Assembly (NCBI GenBank): GCA_002343985.1
Contig: DDTB01000030.1
Span: 42,036 to 106,035 of the forward strand
Length of the DNA stretch: 64,000 nt
Origin: Chitinophagaceae bacterium UBA2375
Lineage (GTDB): Bacteria > Bacteroidota > Bacteroidia > Chitinophagales > Chitinophagaceae
Reading direction: 5' to 3'
Made by a program: the position numbers and the translations under genes. The number at the start of each line of letters is the position of its first letter. Within the stretch, counting starts at the first letter, position 1. This document shows, piece after piece, positions 7,768 to 16,449 of this stretch. Below the pieces are notes generated by a model. That model searched no databases, was not told the origin of the DNA, and was given only the letters and a program-made list of their open reading frames with translations.

Positions 7768-8682
7768 ATGAGTACTTCGCAAAAAAAAGACGCACTGGGC
7801 AAAGGCATCCGCAGCCTGCTTCAGAATATAGACGCTGACCTGAAAACCGCTGCCGGCAACCTGAAACCGGATGTGGTGGAAAAATCCACCGGTGTGATGA
7901 CGGTTTCCATAGACCAGGTTGAAGTGAACCCGCACCAGCCAAGGAAGGATTTTGATGAAACGGCCCTCAGCGAACTGGCGACTTCCATTAAATTACATGG
8001 ATTGATCCAGCCACTCACGGTAACGCATACGGGCAGTGGAAAATACAGGCTGATCGCGGGTGAACGCAGGTACCGGGCCTCAAAAATCGCGGGCTTGAAA
8101 GAGGTCCCTGTTTTTGTGAGGCAATTGAACGACAGCCACATGCTGGAACTGGCTTTGCTCGAAAACCTGCAACGCGAAAACCTGAACGCGATAGAAATCG
8201 CGCTGAGTTATAAAAGATTAATGGATGAGTTGGATTATACACAGGAGCAGGTGGCCGAACGCATGGGCAAAGACCGCAGCACGGTAACCAATTATATCCG
8301 CCTCCTGAAACTCCCGCCCGACATCCAGGTGGCAGTGCGCAATGGCGACCTGAGCATGGGCCATGCACGTGCATTGATTAATGTGGACGTGGTAGACAAG
8401 CAACTGTATATTTTCAATGAGATCCGCCAGAAGGGATTGTCTGTGCGGCAAACAGAAGACCTTGTACGGAAAATGTACACCTCCTCACCGGATGTTAAAA
8501 ACACGGTAAAAAGCCAGTTGCCGCCTGCCTTTAGGAAGATTGAAGATACCTTAGCATCTCAATTCGGAACAAGGGTGAAAATGAGCCATTCTAAAAAAGG
8601 CCAGGGCAGCATCTTGTTCGAATATTATTCCCTGGAAGAACTGAACAGTTTGCTCGACAAACTGAAAGTTCAGGTAAGTTGA
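7768..8682 (+). CDS. parB: chromosome-partitioning protein ParB (Spo0J)
   Basis: ParB is the CTP-dependent clamp that loads at parS sites and recruits ParA and SMC. The 304-residue product has the N-terminal CTPase/ParB-nuclease-like fold with HQPRKDF, GLIQPL, and GERRYRASKIAG (box II), then LLENLQRENL and the HTH domain (TQEQVAERMGKDRSTVTNYI), and a C-terminal dimerisation segment (SLEELNSLLDKLKVQV). The start MSTSQKKDALGKGIRSLL is typical; the LGKGI stretch is the usual ParA-stimulating N-terminus. No parS palindrome was recognised by eye in this window. Confidence 0.95.
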   Translation: MSTSQKKDALGKGIRSLLQNIDADLKTAAGNLKPDVVEKSTGVMTVSIDQVEVNPHQPRKDFDETALSELATSIKLHGLIQPLTVTHTGSGKYRLIAGERRYRASKIAGLKEVPVFVRQLNDSHMLELALLENLQRENLNAIEIALSYKRLMDELDYTQEQVAERMGKDRSTVTNYIRLLKLPPDIQVAVRNGDLSMGHARALINVDVVDKQLYIFNEIRQKGLSVRQTEDLVRKMYTSSPDVKNTVKSQLPPAFRKIEDTLASQFGTRVKMSHSKKGQGSILFEYYSLEELNSLLDKLKVQVS

Positions 8683-8687
8683 AACAC

Positions 8688-9314
8688 ATGAACAAGGTAT
8701 TGCGGAGCCTTCTTATTGTTATGGCATGCTGGGTCTATAACCCACTTGCGGCGCAAACGGATACGGCTATGCGAAAAACTGTCGCTTTTGCCGACAGCAC
8801 CCCGTCAGTACCCCTTTCCACCCAAACCTTACAAGACAAAGCTTTCAGCCCGCGCAAAGCCGTCATACGGTCTGCCATTATACCGGGTTGGGGACAGGCT
8901 TACAACAAAAAATACTGGAAGATCCCACTTGTTTACGGCGCCCTTGGCACTACATCAGCATTGTTTTTCAGGAACCTTCGCCAGTTCAATGACGCCAGCG
9001 ACGCGTACAGGCTTGCCACAGATTCGGATCCATTAAATGATGAGCAGATCAAACAACCCTATTACGCGGTGAAAGACCAACCGGAGCGGATCAGGACATT
9101 CCGGAACCAGGTGAGGCAGAATGTGGATTACTGTGTGTTGTTTTTTATCGTATTCTGGGGCCTGAATGTTGCCGATGCAGCGGTGGACGCGCACCTGAAA
9201 GCCTTTGACGTAAGCGATAACCTCAGTTTACGGGTCAAACCCGGTTTCAGTCCGATGGCCCGCACCAGTGGTATCAGCCTGGTATTCGACCTTGGTCAGA
9301 AACCAGCGAAGTAG
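8688..9314 (+). CDS. DUF5683 family membrane protein
   Basis: A 208-residue protein of unknown function, found between parB and dapB in many Bacteroidota. It has a signal peptide (MNKVLRSLLIVMACWVYN..LAAQ), a conserved RSAIIPGWGQAYNKKYWKIP segment leading into a first hydrophobic helix (LVYGALGTTSALFF), and a second helix (CVLFFIVFWGLNVADAAVDA). I start at ATG 8688, 5 nt after the parB stop; a TTG at 8679 overlapping parB is the alternative. The conserved neighbourhood hints at a link between the nucleoid and envelope growth, but that is inference. Confidence 0.85.
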   Translation: MNKVLRSLLIVMACWVYNPLAAQTDTAMRKTVAFADSTPSVPLSTQTLQDKAFSPRKAVIRSAIIPGWGQAYNKKYWKIPLVYGALGTTSALFFRNLRQFNDASDAYRLATDSDPLNDEQIKQPYYAVKDQPERIRTFRNQVRQNVDYCVLFFIVFWGLNVADAAVDAHLKAFDVSDNLSLRVKPGFSPMARTSGISLVFDLGQKPAK

Positions 9315-9322
9315 TACCTTTC
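9315..9322 (+). promoter_or_regulatory. possible internal -7 box before dapB
   Basis: TACCTTTC differs from TAnnTTTG in the last base and ends 4 nt before the dapB ATG, the same geometry as the boxes before kdsA and the GT9 gene. It could give dapB a separate leaderless transcript inside the parAB operon. Confidence 0.35.
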
Positions 9323-9326
9323 CTTT

Positions 9327-10043
9327 ATGAAGATCGCATTGATTGGGTATGGCAAGATGGGCCATGCCATTGAAGAAATCGCCCTCTCGAGGGGGCATGA
9401 AGTCCCCCTTAAAATCCATTCCGGTAACACAGGTGAATGTACGCCCGGTAACTTGTCGGCCTGTGATGTAGCCATTGAATTTACGGGCCCGCACAGCGCT
9501 GTGGGAAATATCATGGCCTGCCTGCGTACAGGCATTCCCGTTATATCGGGCAGCACGGGGTGGCTGCATGAATGGGATGCAGTGCAACGCTTTTGCCATG
9601 ACCATAACGGGAGCATGATATATGCCAGTAATTTCAGTGTTGGCGTCAATATATTTTTCGAAATCAACAGGCAGCTTGCCAAACTGATGGCAAGGCAACC
9701 TAATTATGATGTGCATATTGAAGAGATACACCACACCCAGAAAAAAGACGCGCCCAGCGGAACAGCTATCACCCTGGCTGAAGACATCATCCAACAACAT
9801 CCCATCAAACAACAATGGACAACTGAAAATACCGGCAACAAGAACGATCTAACGATAACGAGCAAACGAATTGATCCGGCACCGGGAACGCATACTGTTC
9901 AGTATGATTCGGACATTGACAGTATCGAAATCAGGCATACAGCGCACAACCGGAAGGGCTTTGCCACAGGCGCGGTACTTGCTGCGGAATTTATTCTTGG
10001 AAAGAAAGGTATTTACAGCATGAAAGATGTATTGGGCATTTAA
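9327..10043 (+). CDS. dapB: 4-hydroxy-tetrahydrodipicolinate reductase
   Basis: DapB reduces hydroxy-tetrahydrodipicolinate with NAD(P)H in the DAP/lysine pathway. The product of 238 residues has the Rossmann start MKIALIGYGKMGHAIEEIA, the STGW turn (canonical GTTG region), the catalytic segment EEIHHTQKKDAPSGTA (E-x-H-H-x-x-K-x-D-x-P-S-G-T-A), and a C-terminal cofactor-facing HTAHNRKGFATGAV. It is slightly shorter than the E. coli enzyme (273) but typical of Bacteroidota. It follows DUF5683 by 12 nt; its stop codon is 1 nt from the next gene. Confidence 0.95.
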   Translation: MKIALIGYGKMGHAIEEIALSRGHEVPLKIHSGNTGECTPGNLSACDVAIEFTGPHSAVGNIMACLRTGIPVISGSTGWLHEWDAVQRFCHDHNGSMIYASNFSVGVNIFFEINRQLAKLMARQPNYDVHIEEIHHTQKKDAPSGTAITLAEDIIQQHPIKQQWTTENTGNKNDLTITSKRIDPAPGTHTVQYDSDIDSIEIRHTAHNRKGFATGAVLAAEFILGKKGIYSMKDVLGI

Positions 10044-10044
10044 T

Positions 10045-11859
10045 ATGAAAAACCTGAAGCATATTTTATTTTTTTTCCTGGTATCCCATGTTTATTTCGG
10101 GGGAACATTTGCACAGTCGAATCAAACCGACAGCCTCTATCTCATCATCAACAGCAATGTTGAAACAAGGGAAAAAATCAAGGCCTATACAGCATTGACC
10201 AATATACAATCAACCAAAAACTTTGATGAATGCCTGGAACTAGTTAATGACGGACGCAAACTGGCCGCAAGGTTCAAGGACAGCGCCGCCCTGGCGTATT
10301 TTGATAATATTGCCGGTGTGGCTTATTATTTCAAAGGCTCGTACGACAGCGCCGCGGTACTTTACCAGCGCTCTTTAGCCAAAACACGGGCAACAGGTGA
10401 CCTGAAAGCGCTTGCCGGGTTGCTCAATGATATCGGGAGGCTATACCGGAAAACAAAAGACCTCGACAGGTCACTTTCATATTACGATGAAGCGCTCAAT
10501 ATTTACAGGAACCTGAAAAATGAGGATGGTATTGCCACAATCCTGAATGAATCAGGTGTTGTGTTTGAATACAAAGGTGATTACCCCGAAGCAATTTCGA
10601 GGTATAAGGAATCATTGGCGATCCGGGAAAAGATGAACGACAGTTTGGGCATTTCTTACAGCTACAGTTTCCTGGGCGGCGTATATAATTTGCAAAAGGA
10701 TTTTGACAATGCAAAGAAGCATCATGAGTATGCATTAGAGATCCGCAAAAAACTAAAAGACAGTTTCGCTATTATCCTTACACTATCGGATATGGGCGTT
10801 ATGTATAAAGACATGGGTCAATTCGATCAATCGATTGATTATTTCAGCCTTAGCAATGCCTTTGCCGAAGCCATGCGCTATCCTCAGTTATTGCTGGAAA
10901 ATTACAGGACCATGGCTGAACTGGAAGAGAAGCGCGACAAGCCGGGACAGGCGCTGATGTATATGAAACGGTTCGGCGCTTTAAAAGACTCCCTGTTCAA
11001 TGCTGAAAAAGTCAAGCAGATTGAGGAGTTGAATACAAAATATGAAACAGAGAAAAAAGAACAACAGTTACAATTGCAGGAAGCACAGCTTAGCCGGAAA
11101 AATATATTAATCTTTGGCATTTCACTGGGTGGCCTGCTTCTTATCATTGCCGGCTTAAGCATATACCGCCGGAAACAGGTGCAGAATAAACTCGCCTTAC
11201 AGGAAACCATCAACATCGAACAGGAAAAAGCCGCCAGGGCGGTAATAGAAGCGGAGGAAAATGAGCGAAAGCGCATCGCCGCTGAGTTGCATGATGGGGT
11301 TGGACAAATGATGAGCGCCGCGAAAATGAACCTTTCCGTTTTTGAATCGGAACTCCCGTTTGCGGATGACGCACAAAAAAAATCTTTTGAAAATGTCATC
11401 AACCTGGTAGACTTGAGTTGCAAGGAAGTGCGCAGTGTCAGTCACCAGATGATGCCCAATGCCCTGTTGAAAAAAGGCCTGGCCGATGCCATCCGGGAAT
11501 TTATTGACCGGATTGACCACCGCGTCATACAGGTATCCCTCCATGCCGAAGGATTACGTGAAAAACTGGATGCCAATACGGAAACGGTATTGTACCGGGT
11601 AATACAGGAATGCGTGAATAATGTACTGAAACATGCACAGGCGTCGAGGTTAGACATATCGCTGATCAAAGACACGGATGGGATATCGGTGACCATAGAA
11701 GACAACGGCAAAGGCTTCGATGCATCTAAAATCAAGGATGCCGAAGGTATCGGTGTGAAAAATATCCGGTCAAGGGTGCAGTTTTTAAAAGGCACTGTTG
11801 AGTTTGACAGTTCTCCCGGCCAGGGTACCCTCGTGGCTATTCACATCCCGGGTGCATAA
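10045..11859 (+). CDS. TPR-containing sensor histidine kinase (HisKA_3/NarX-like)
   Basis: A 604-residue two-component sensor. Order: signal peptide (MKNLKHILFFFLVSHVYFGG), about six tetratricopeptide repeats in the periplasm (to about 345), one transmembrane helix (about 352-374), a coiled coil, then HisKA_3 with the phospho-acceptor His near 416 in IAAELHDGVGQ, and a HATPase_c domain with N box ECVNNVLKHA, and G boxes DNGKGFD and GIGVKNI. The start overlaps nothing but is only 1 nt after the dapB stop, so translation is probably coupled. The response regulator follows after 53 nt. The TPR domain suggests sensing of a protein partner; signal unknown. Confidence 0.92.
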   Translation: MKNLKHILFFFLVSHVYFGGTFAQSNQTDSLYLIINSNVETREKIKAYTALTNIQSTKNFDECLELVNDGRKLAARFKDSAALAYFDNIAGVAYYFKGSYDSAAVLYQRSLAKTRATGDLKALAGLLNDIGRLYRKTKDLDRSLSYYDEALNIYRNLKNEDGIATILNESGVVFEYKGDYPEAISRYKESLAIREKMNDSLGISYSYSFLGGVYNLQKDFDNAKKHHEYALEIRKKLKDSFAIILTLSDMGVMYKDMGQFDQSIDYFSLSNAFAEAMRYPQLLLENYRTMAELEEKRDKPGQALMYMKRFGALKDSLFNAEKVKQIEELNTKYETEKKEQQLQLQEAQLSRKNILIFGISLGGLLLIIAGLSIYRRKQVQNKLALQETINIEQEKAARAVIEAEENERKRIAAELHDGVGQMMSAAKMNLSVFESELPFADDAQKKSFENVINLVDLSCKEVRSVSHQMMPNALLKKGLADAIREFIDRIDHRVIQVSLHAEGLREKLDANTETVLYRVIQECVNNVLKHAQASRLDISLIKDTDGISVTIEDNGKGFDASKIKDAEGIGVKNIRSRVQFLKGTVEFDSSPGQGTLVAIHIPGA

Positions 11860-11912
11860 TTTACACAACTGAATGTTCGGGGATTTCTGTAGTTTTAAGC
11901 GCTAACTGAAAG

Positions 11913-12554
11913 ATGAGCGCAGATAAATTCCATATCGCCATGGTTGACGACCACCAGATTGTACTGGATGGATTGAAAACCCTGATTAAAGGCCACCCCC
12001 GTTTTGAATTGGCGCTGGAATCAAATGATCCAGCCATACTCCTCTCAAAAATCGGGCAACAAAAGGTTGATATATTAATCACGGACATCATGATGCCCGG
12101 CATGACCGGGTTAGAACTGGCGCGTAAAGTGCGGGAAATCCATCCGGATATCCGCATCATGGCATTGTCGATGAACGGCGAAGGCAACCTGGTGAACCAG
12201 ATGATCAATGAAAGCAACATTTCGGGTTATATCCTCAAAAATATCAGTCGCCAGGAATTATTAACCGCGCTTGAAAAGGTAGCTGAAGGCGGTGTGTATT
12301 TCAGCGATGAAGTCATGCAGGAAATGCTACGTGACGCAGAGCGAAAAACCGATTTGGAGGAAGCCAAACTCACGCAGCGTGAAATGGAGATCATCCGGCT
12401 GATTGAAAAAGAATACAGCAATAAGATGATTGCGGAAGCATTATTCCTCAGTGAGCGCACCATTGAAACGCACCGAAAGAACATCCTGCGCAAAACAAAA
12501 ACCTCCAGTGTTTTGGGATTGATCAAGTATGCTTATGAGCACAACCTTGTATAG
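11913..12554 (+). CDS. LuxR/NarL-family response regulator
   Basis: A 213-residue regulator, cognate of the upstream HisKA_3 kinase by position. The receiver domain has the acidic pair in AMVDDHQIVLDGL, the phospho-acceptor Asp near 56 in ITDIMMPGMTG, and the conserved Lys in SGYILKNISR. The C-terminal HTH is of the LuxR type (LTQREMEIIRLIEKEYSN, then ERTIETHRKNIL). It would bind DNA as a dimer when phosphorylated. Targets unknown. Confidence 0.93.
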   Translation: MSADKFHIAMVDDHQIVLDGLKTLIKGHPRFELALESNDPAILLSKIGQQKVDILITDIMMPGMTGLELARKVREIHPDIRIMALSMNGEGNLVNQMINESNISGYILKNISRQELLTALEKVAEGGVYFSDEVMQEMLRDAERKTDLEEAKLTQREMEIIRLIEKEYSNKMIAEALFLSERTIETHRKNILRKTKTSSVLGLIKYAYEHNLV

Positions 12555-12579
12555 GATTTCAAAACTTCTTAAAACAATA

Positions 12580-12606
12580 AGGGCTGTTCCGTAAAGAACA
12601 GCCCTT
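12580..12606. terminator. bidirectional intrinsic terminator
   Basis: AGGGCTGTTC (12580-12589) pairs perfectly with GAACAGCCCT (12596-12605) around a 6-nt loop, between the convergent response-regulator and outer-membrane-protein genes. The flanking T/A-runs are short on both sides. Confidence 0.75.
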
Positions 12607-12628
12607 TGTATTACTTAATGCTGATGAA

Positions 12629-13144
12629 TTAGAAAGTGTAAGCAGCACGTACACCTACTGTGTTCAGAGAACCACCAGTGGCAGAGATACCAGTGTACTT
12701 AGCCAGCACGTCGATTTTGCTGAACTTGAAACCGATGCCAGGAGCATAGGTAAAGTTGCTGCCGCTACCAGAACCTGAAGCGAAAGACAGACCCAGTTGA
12801 GCAGAAGCGTAGATGTTGTCTGAGAAATGGTACTTAGCACCAGCCAGAACAGGGATCAGACCCAGGGCGTCGTTCTTGAAGCTGATCACACCCAGATCGA
12901 TGGTCTTACCACTGAAAGTGATGTAACCTGCGTTCAGGGTCAGATCGATTTGGTCAGCAACGCGGTAGTCAGCCTGTACGGTACCACCGATACCGAAACC
13001 ATAACCATCAGCGAAATCACCGATAGGCAGTTGAGCTTCAACACCAACGCTGAAGTTCAGTTTTTTTGTTTCAGCAGATTTGTCTTGTGCGAAACCTGCG
13101 AAAGAGGCAGTAGTCAGGGCTACGATAAAAAATAGTTTTTTCAT
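12629..13144 (-). CDS. outer-membrane beta-barrel protein, probably abundant
   Basis: A 171-residue secreted barrel. Signal peptide MKKLFFIVALTTASFAGFAQ, then glycine-rich strands (FSVGVEAQLPIGDFADGYGF, ASAQLGLSFASGSGSGSN) ending VGVRAAYTF, a typical BAM signal with C-terminal Phe. Codon use is strikingly uniform (Leu mostly CTG, Lys AAA/AAG with few rare codons), which suggests high expression. I start at the Met of the signal peptide. Role unknown; similar small barrels in Bacteroidota are annotated only as porin family. Confidence 0.8.
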   Translation of the reverse strand: MKKLFFIVALTTASFAGFAQDKSAETKKLNFSVGVEAQLPIGDFADGYGFGIGGTVQADYRVADQIDLTLNAGYITFSGKTIDLGVISFKNDALGLIPVLAGAKYHFSDNIYASAQLGLSFASGSGSGSNFTYAPGIGFKFSKIDVLAKYTGISATGGSLNTVGVRAAYTF

Positions 13145-13327
13145 GTTACGTATTTTTGGTTTAGAAATGTGGCGCAAGGTATGAATAAATTTTCATTCAT
13201 TCATATTTGCGACACAAAGAAATAGATTTTTTTGCATATATACCATACCGTGAGCCCGGTATTTTTTGTTGAAGGTTGATTTTCAATGATAAACGGCAAC
13301 CCGGATTCCTTCATAACTCATTGATTA

Positions 13328-13918
13328 TTATAACCTAACGGTCATACCTAGCTGAAAAAAGGATCCCCCCACATAACCCGCTTCTGCGTATACCCCCCAG
13401 TGTGATGACCATAAATAACGGGCTCCTAACTGCCCCGAGTACCCGAACTTGCCCGGTTTATCCCTGCTGTCGCTATCAGTGTTTGCATATTTGGATGATA
13501 CATACCCGACACCCCCGCCCGCGTACAAATCCCATTTTTCATGGCGAAGGAAATGAATATTGGCCCTTGCCAATAAAGAAAATATCGTGAGCCTGTCTGT
13601 AAAACTATCGCCATAACCTTCATACTTACCCGTAATACGTGAATAACCGGCATGGATACCCGCACTGACCCGGTTGCTGACAGCATACTCAACAGCCAGT
13701 GAATACGGGCCTGCAGAGCGCACGTCATATGTGATACCCGGCAGGTTCACTACTTGTTTGAGATAGGTCTTCCAGATATTGCCAATGCCATGCCCGGCCA
13801 TCAGCATGAAATCAGCTTTTTGATACGCGTATTTTTTTTGATCCTGCGCATGGGTTTGCAGCGTTGCAAAAAAAAGGGACAGGATGATGGAGTATTTGAA
13901 CAAGTTGGGGGTATTCAT
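13328..13918 (-). CDS. outer-membrane beta-barrel protein
   Basis: A 196-residue secreted protein: signal peptide MNTPNLFKYSIILSLFFATLQTHAQ, then strands such as RVSAGIHAGYSRITGKYEGY and WDLYAGGGVGYVSSKY, ending GGSFFQLGMTVRL. The pattern fits an 8-stranded barrel. It is distinct in sequence from the neighbouring barrel at 12629. The upstream hairpin 13943-13971 ends the previous gene, so this gene probably has its own promoter in the short gap. No function assigned. Confidence 0.75.
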   Translation of the reverse strand: MNTPNLFKYSIILSLFFATLQTHAQDQKKYAYQKADFMLMAGHGIGNIWKTYLKQVVNLPGITYDVRSAGPYSLAVEYAVSNRVSAGIHAGYSRITGKYEGYGDSFTDRLTIFSLLARANIHFLRHEKWDLYAGGGVGYVSSKYANTDSDSRDKPGKFGYSGQLGARYLWSSHWGVYAEAGYVGGSFFQLGMTVRL

Positions 13919-13942
13919 GTCGTGATTGGTTACGTAAACAAA

Positions 13943-13971
13943 AATAATCCACCAGGGCATGGTGGATTATT
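13943..13971 (-). terminator. intrinsic terminator of the gene at 13996-14508
   Basis: A perfect 12-bp stem AATAATCCACCA (13943-13954) with TGGTGGATTATT (13960-13971) and a 5-nt loop; the minus strand continues with a T-run. It separates two minus-strand genes. Confidence 0.85.
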
Positions 13972-13995
13972 AAAAACAATTGTTAGTGCTATTCA

Positions 13996-14508
13996 TTAAA
14001 GGACAACGGCAATCAGGAGGATGCCAATCCAGATGGCAAACCCAAGCCATGACCATTTTACCCGGTTTGATTTCTTATCATCGTTGATGATGTATGCGAT
14101 GATCACACCGATCAAACCCAGCAAAAAACCAAGCGCGAAACCACCGAGGTGAAATCCGGTTGTACCGTCAAACTCCCCACCCTTCGACTGTTGCGCATTG
14201 GAGAAATACTTTTGTAATTTTTTTGACTTGATATACCCTTGCTCATCAATAGATTTTTTCAATTTCTTTTGCGCGCCTTTAAATGCCAGGCGCTGCGGGA
14301 GCGACATCTTCTGGCCAGTCATACGCTCAAGGTCAGCTTTGGATATGACGGATAAATCATACAATGAAATGGCTTCGCCCTTCTTCCCCACCGGGATCAT
14401 CACAGCCGAGGCTTTAACCTTTGGTTCGGTATGAACAGGCTTTACCGAGAAAGCAGACAATTGAAAAGTCATGGCCATCAATGTGACCAGGAATGTGATT
14501 TTTTTCAT
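13996..14508 (-). CDS. uncharacterised secreted/membrane protein with two C-terminal helices
   Basis: I do not recognise a named family. The 170-residue product has a signal peptide (MKKITFLVTLMAMTFQLSAF), a basic middle part with the conserved-looking block ERMTGQKMSLPQRLAFKGAQ and a lysine-rich helix, then two hydrophobic helices (GGFALGFLLGLIGVIIAYII and WSWLGFAIWIGILLIAVVL) joined by a short loop NDDKKSNRVK. The pattern suggests an inner-membrane protein with a periplasmic domain. It is followed by its own strong terminator and appears monocistronic. I have seen similar architectures in Bacteroidota without known role. Confidence 0.65.
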   Translation of the reverse strand: MKKITFLVTLMAMTFQLSAFSVKPVHTEPKVKASAVMIPVGKKGEAISLYDLSVISKADLERMTGQKMSLPQRLAFKGAQKKLKKSIDEQGYIKSKKLQKYFSNAQQSKGGEFDGTTGFHLGGFALGFLLGLIGVIIAYIINDDKKSNRVKWSWLGFAIWIGILLIAVVL

Positions 14509-14592
14509 GATATGCATTTTCGTTTTTGGATTCCTTAAATTAAGCGATTTACCATTGCCCCATGCACGAACTTATCAACAAACCTGCAAAGT

Positions 14593-15531
14593 TCAGAGGT
14601 TCATCAGCATATCTTTCACCATATCATCCAACTGGTATTCTTCCTTCCAGCCCCAATCCCTTCTGGCCACGCTGTCATCAATGCTTTGCGGCCAACTATC
14701 GGCAATGGCCTGGCGGTAATCGGGCTGATACGTTGACCGGAAGCCGGGAACAATCTTTTCAATGGATGCCGTGATTTCTTTGGGCGAAAAACTCATACCC
14801 GACAAATTATAAGATGTGCGCACGGAGATGCGCGCCGCATCTGATTCCATCAACTCAATCGTTGCGCGAATGGCATCCGGCATATACATCATGGGCAGGT
14901 ATGTATCCTCTTTCAAAAAGCATTCATAGGTTTCGCCCGCCTTTGCCGAATGGAATATCTCCACCGCGTAATCGGTGGTACCCCCACCGGGATTGCTCTT
15001 ATAACTGATCAAACCAGGGTAACGCAAACTGCGTACATCTACCTGGTACCTGTGGTAATAATAGTTGCACCAGAATTCGCCGGCATATTTGCTGATGCCA
15101 TATACGGTGGAAGGTTCTATGATGGTTTGCTGCGGGCAATTTTGTTTGGGTGAAGTGGGGCCAAACACCGCGATGCTGCTGGGCCAATACACTTTATGCA
15201 GGTGCTCCTCCTTGGCAATATCCAGCACATTCAGCAGGCTTTGCATATTCAGGCTCCAGGCCAGGTTCGGATTTTTTTCTCCGGTTGCAGAAAGGATGGC
15301 CGCGAGCAGGTAGATTTGGGTGATGCCCTGCCGGATCACCTGCACATGCAACATTTCTTTGTTCATTACATCCAGGCTCACATAGGGGCCGGTTCCTCTC
15401 AACAATGGGTTCTCTTCCCTCAAATCGGAAGCTATCACATTGGCTTCGCCATAGATCTTGCGCAGGGCAAGGGTTAATTCCACTCCAATTTGTCCGCTGG
15501 CGCCAATTACCAGGATTTTTTCTTTGACCAT
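14593..15531 (-). CDS. NAD-dependent epimerase/dehydratase, L-threonine 3-dehydrogenase type
   Basis: A 312-residue short-chain dehydrogenase of the extended epimerase group. It has the NAD motif VIGASGQIG, the catalytic pair in STVYGISKYAGE (Y-x3-K), and PSSIAVFGP with the catalytic Ser/Thr region. YPGLISYKSNPGGGTTDYAV resembles the SDR-type threonine dehydrogenases of Flavobacterium and archaea, which oxidise L-threonine to 2-amino-3-ketobutyrate. I start at MVKEKILVIG so that the Rossmann strand is N-terminal. No kbl gene (the usual partner) is adjacent, so a sugar-nucleotide substrate cannot be excluded. Confidence 0.82.
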   Translation of the reverse strand: MVKEKILVIGASGQIGVELTLALRKIYGEANVIASDLREENPLLRGTGPYVSLDVMNKEMLHVQVIRQGITQIYLLAAILSATGEKNPNLAWSLNMQSLLNVLDIAKEEHLHKVYWPSSIAVFGPTSPKQNCPQQTIIEPSTVYGISKYAGEFWCNYYYHRYQVDVRSLRYPGLISYKSNPGGGTTDYAVEIFHSAKAGETYECFLKEDTYLPMMYMPDAIRATIELMESDAARISVRTSYNLSGMSFSPKEITASIEKIVPGFRSTYQPDYRQAIADSWPQSIDDSVARRDWGWKEEYQLDDMVKDMLMNL

Positions 15532-15612
15532 GGGGCAATCGTTTAGGCTGTAAAATAAAGGGAAAATAAGCAATGCGCAACCGCCACGCCATACCTGCGC
15601 GGATTAATTAAT

Positions 15613-15620
15613 TACCTTTG
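15613..15620 (+). promoter_or_regulatory. -7 box of kdsA
   Basis: TACCTTTG ends 4 nt before the kdsA ATG at 15625, predicting a leaderless mRNA. No -33 TTG is obvious. Confidence 0.6.
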
Positions 15621-15624
15621 CGCC

Positions 15625-16449
15625 ATGAATGCATATACGCAGGAACTTTTTTCCGGACAGAATTACAATCCCCGATCATTTTTCCTGATCGCGGGGCCTT
15701 GTGTTGTGGAAAACGCCGAGATGGTTGATGAGATCACTTCAACAGTCAGCAGCCTCTGCAAACAATTTCAGATACCATACATTTTCAAGGCTTCATACCG
15801 TAAAGCTAACCGGACCAGCGCCGGTTCATTTACAGGCATTGGTGATGAAGCGGCGCTGGAATTGATACAAGCGGCCGGTAAAAAATATGGCGTACCGGTA
15901 ACCACGGATATCCATGCGGCGCTGGAAGCGTCTATGGCTGCCCGTTATGTTGACGTATTGCAGATACCCGCTTTCTTATGCCGGCAGACCGACTTGCTGA
16001 TTGCAGCCGCGGAGACCGGCAAACTGGTCAATGTAAAAAAAGGCCAATTCCTCAGCGGTCCGTCCATGGCTTTTGCCGTGCAAAAAATCAGGCAGGCAGG
16101 AAATGAGAAAATTTGGCTGACCGAAAGGGGCAATAGTTTCGGGTATACAGACCTTGTGGTGGATTACCGGAATATCCCCTGGATGAAAGCGCACCAGGTG
16201 CCCGTTGTCATGGATTGCACCCATTCACTGCAACAGCCCAACCAGACCAGCGGGGTAACCGGCGGCAACCCCGAACTGATTGAAACCATCGCCAAGGCAG
16301 CTATTGCCACAGGCACCGACGGGTTATTTATAGAAACACATCCTAACCCATCCATTGCCAAAAGCGATGGGGCCAATATGCTCAGGCTTGATTTATTGGA
16401 AGGATTACTGGAAAAACTGGTCAGGCTGCGGGAAGCGGTTATTGAATAA
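15625..16449 (+). CDS. kdsA: 3-deoxy-8-phosphooctulonate synthase (Kdo-8-P synthase)
   Basis: KdsA condenses phosphoenolpyruvate with arabinose-5-phosphate to give Kdo-8-P for the LPS inner core. The product of 274 residues has LIAGPCVVEN near residue 22, KASYRKANRTS, and DCTHSLQQPN, FIETHPNP and SDGANML. The Cys in AGPC, together with His, Glu and Asp of the last three motifs, matches the metal-dependent class (Aquifex type) rather than the metal-free E. coli class, which has Asn there. No other Kdo gene is adjacent. Its stop codon abuts that of the convergent PspC-like gene with no spacer. Confidence 0.95.
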   Translation: MNAYTQELFSGQNYNPRSFFLIAGPCVVENAEMVDEITSTVSSLCKQFQIPYIFKASYRKANRTSAGSFTGIGDEAALELIQAAGKKYGVPVTTDIHAALEASMAARYVDVLQIPAFLCRQTDLLIAAAETGKLVNVKKGQFLSGPSMAFAVQKIRQAGNEKIWLTERGNSFGYTDLVVDYRNIPWMKAHQVPVVMDCTHSLQQPNQTSGVTGGNPELIETIAKAAIATGTDGLFIETHPNPSIAKSDGANMLRLDLLEGLLEKLVRLREAVIE

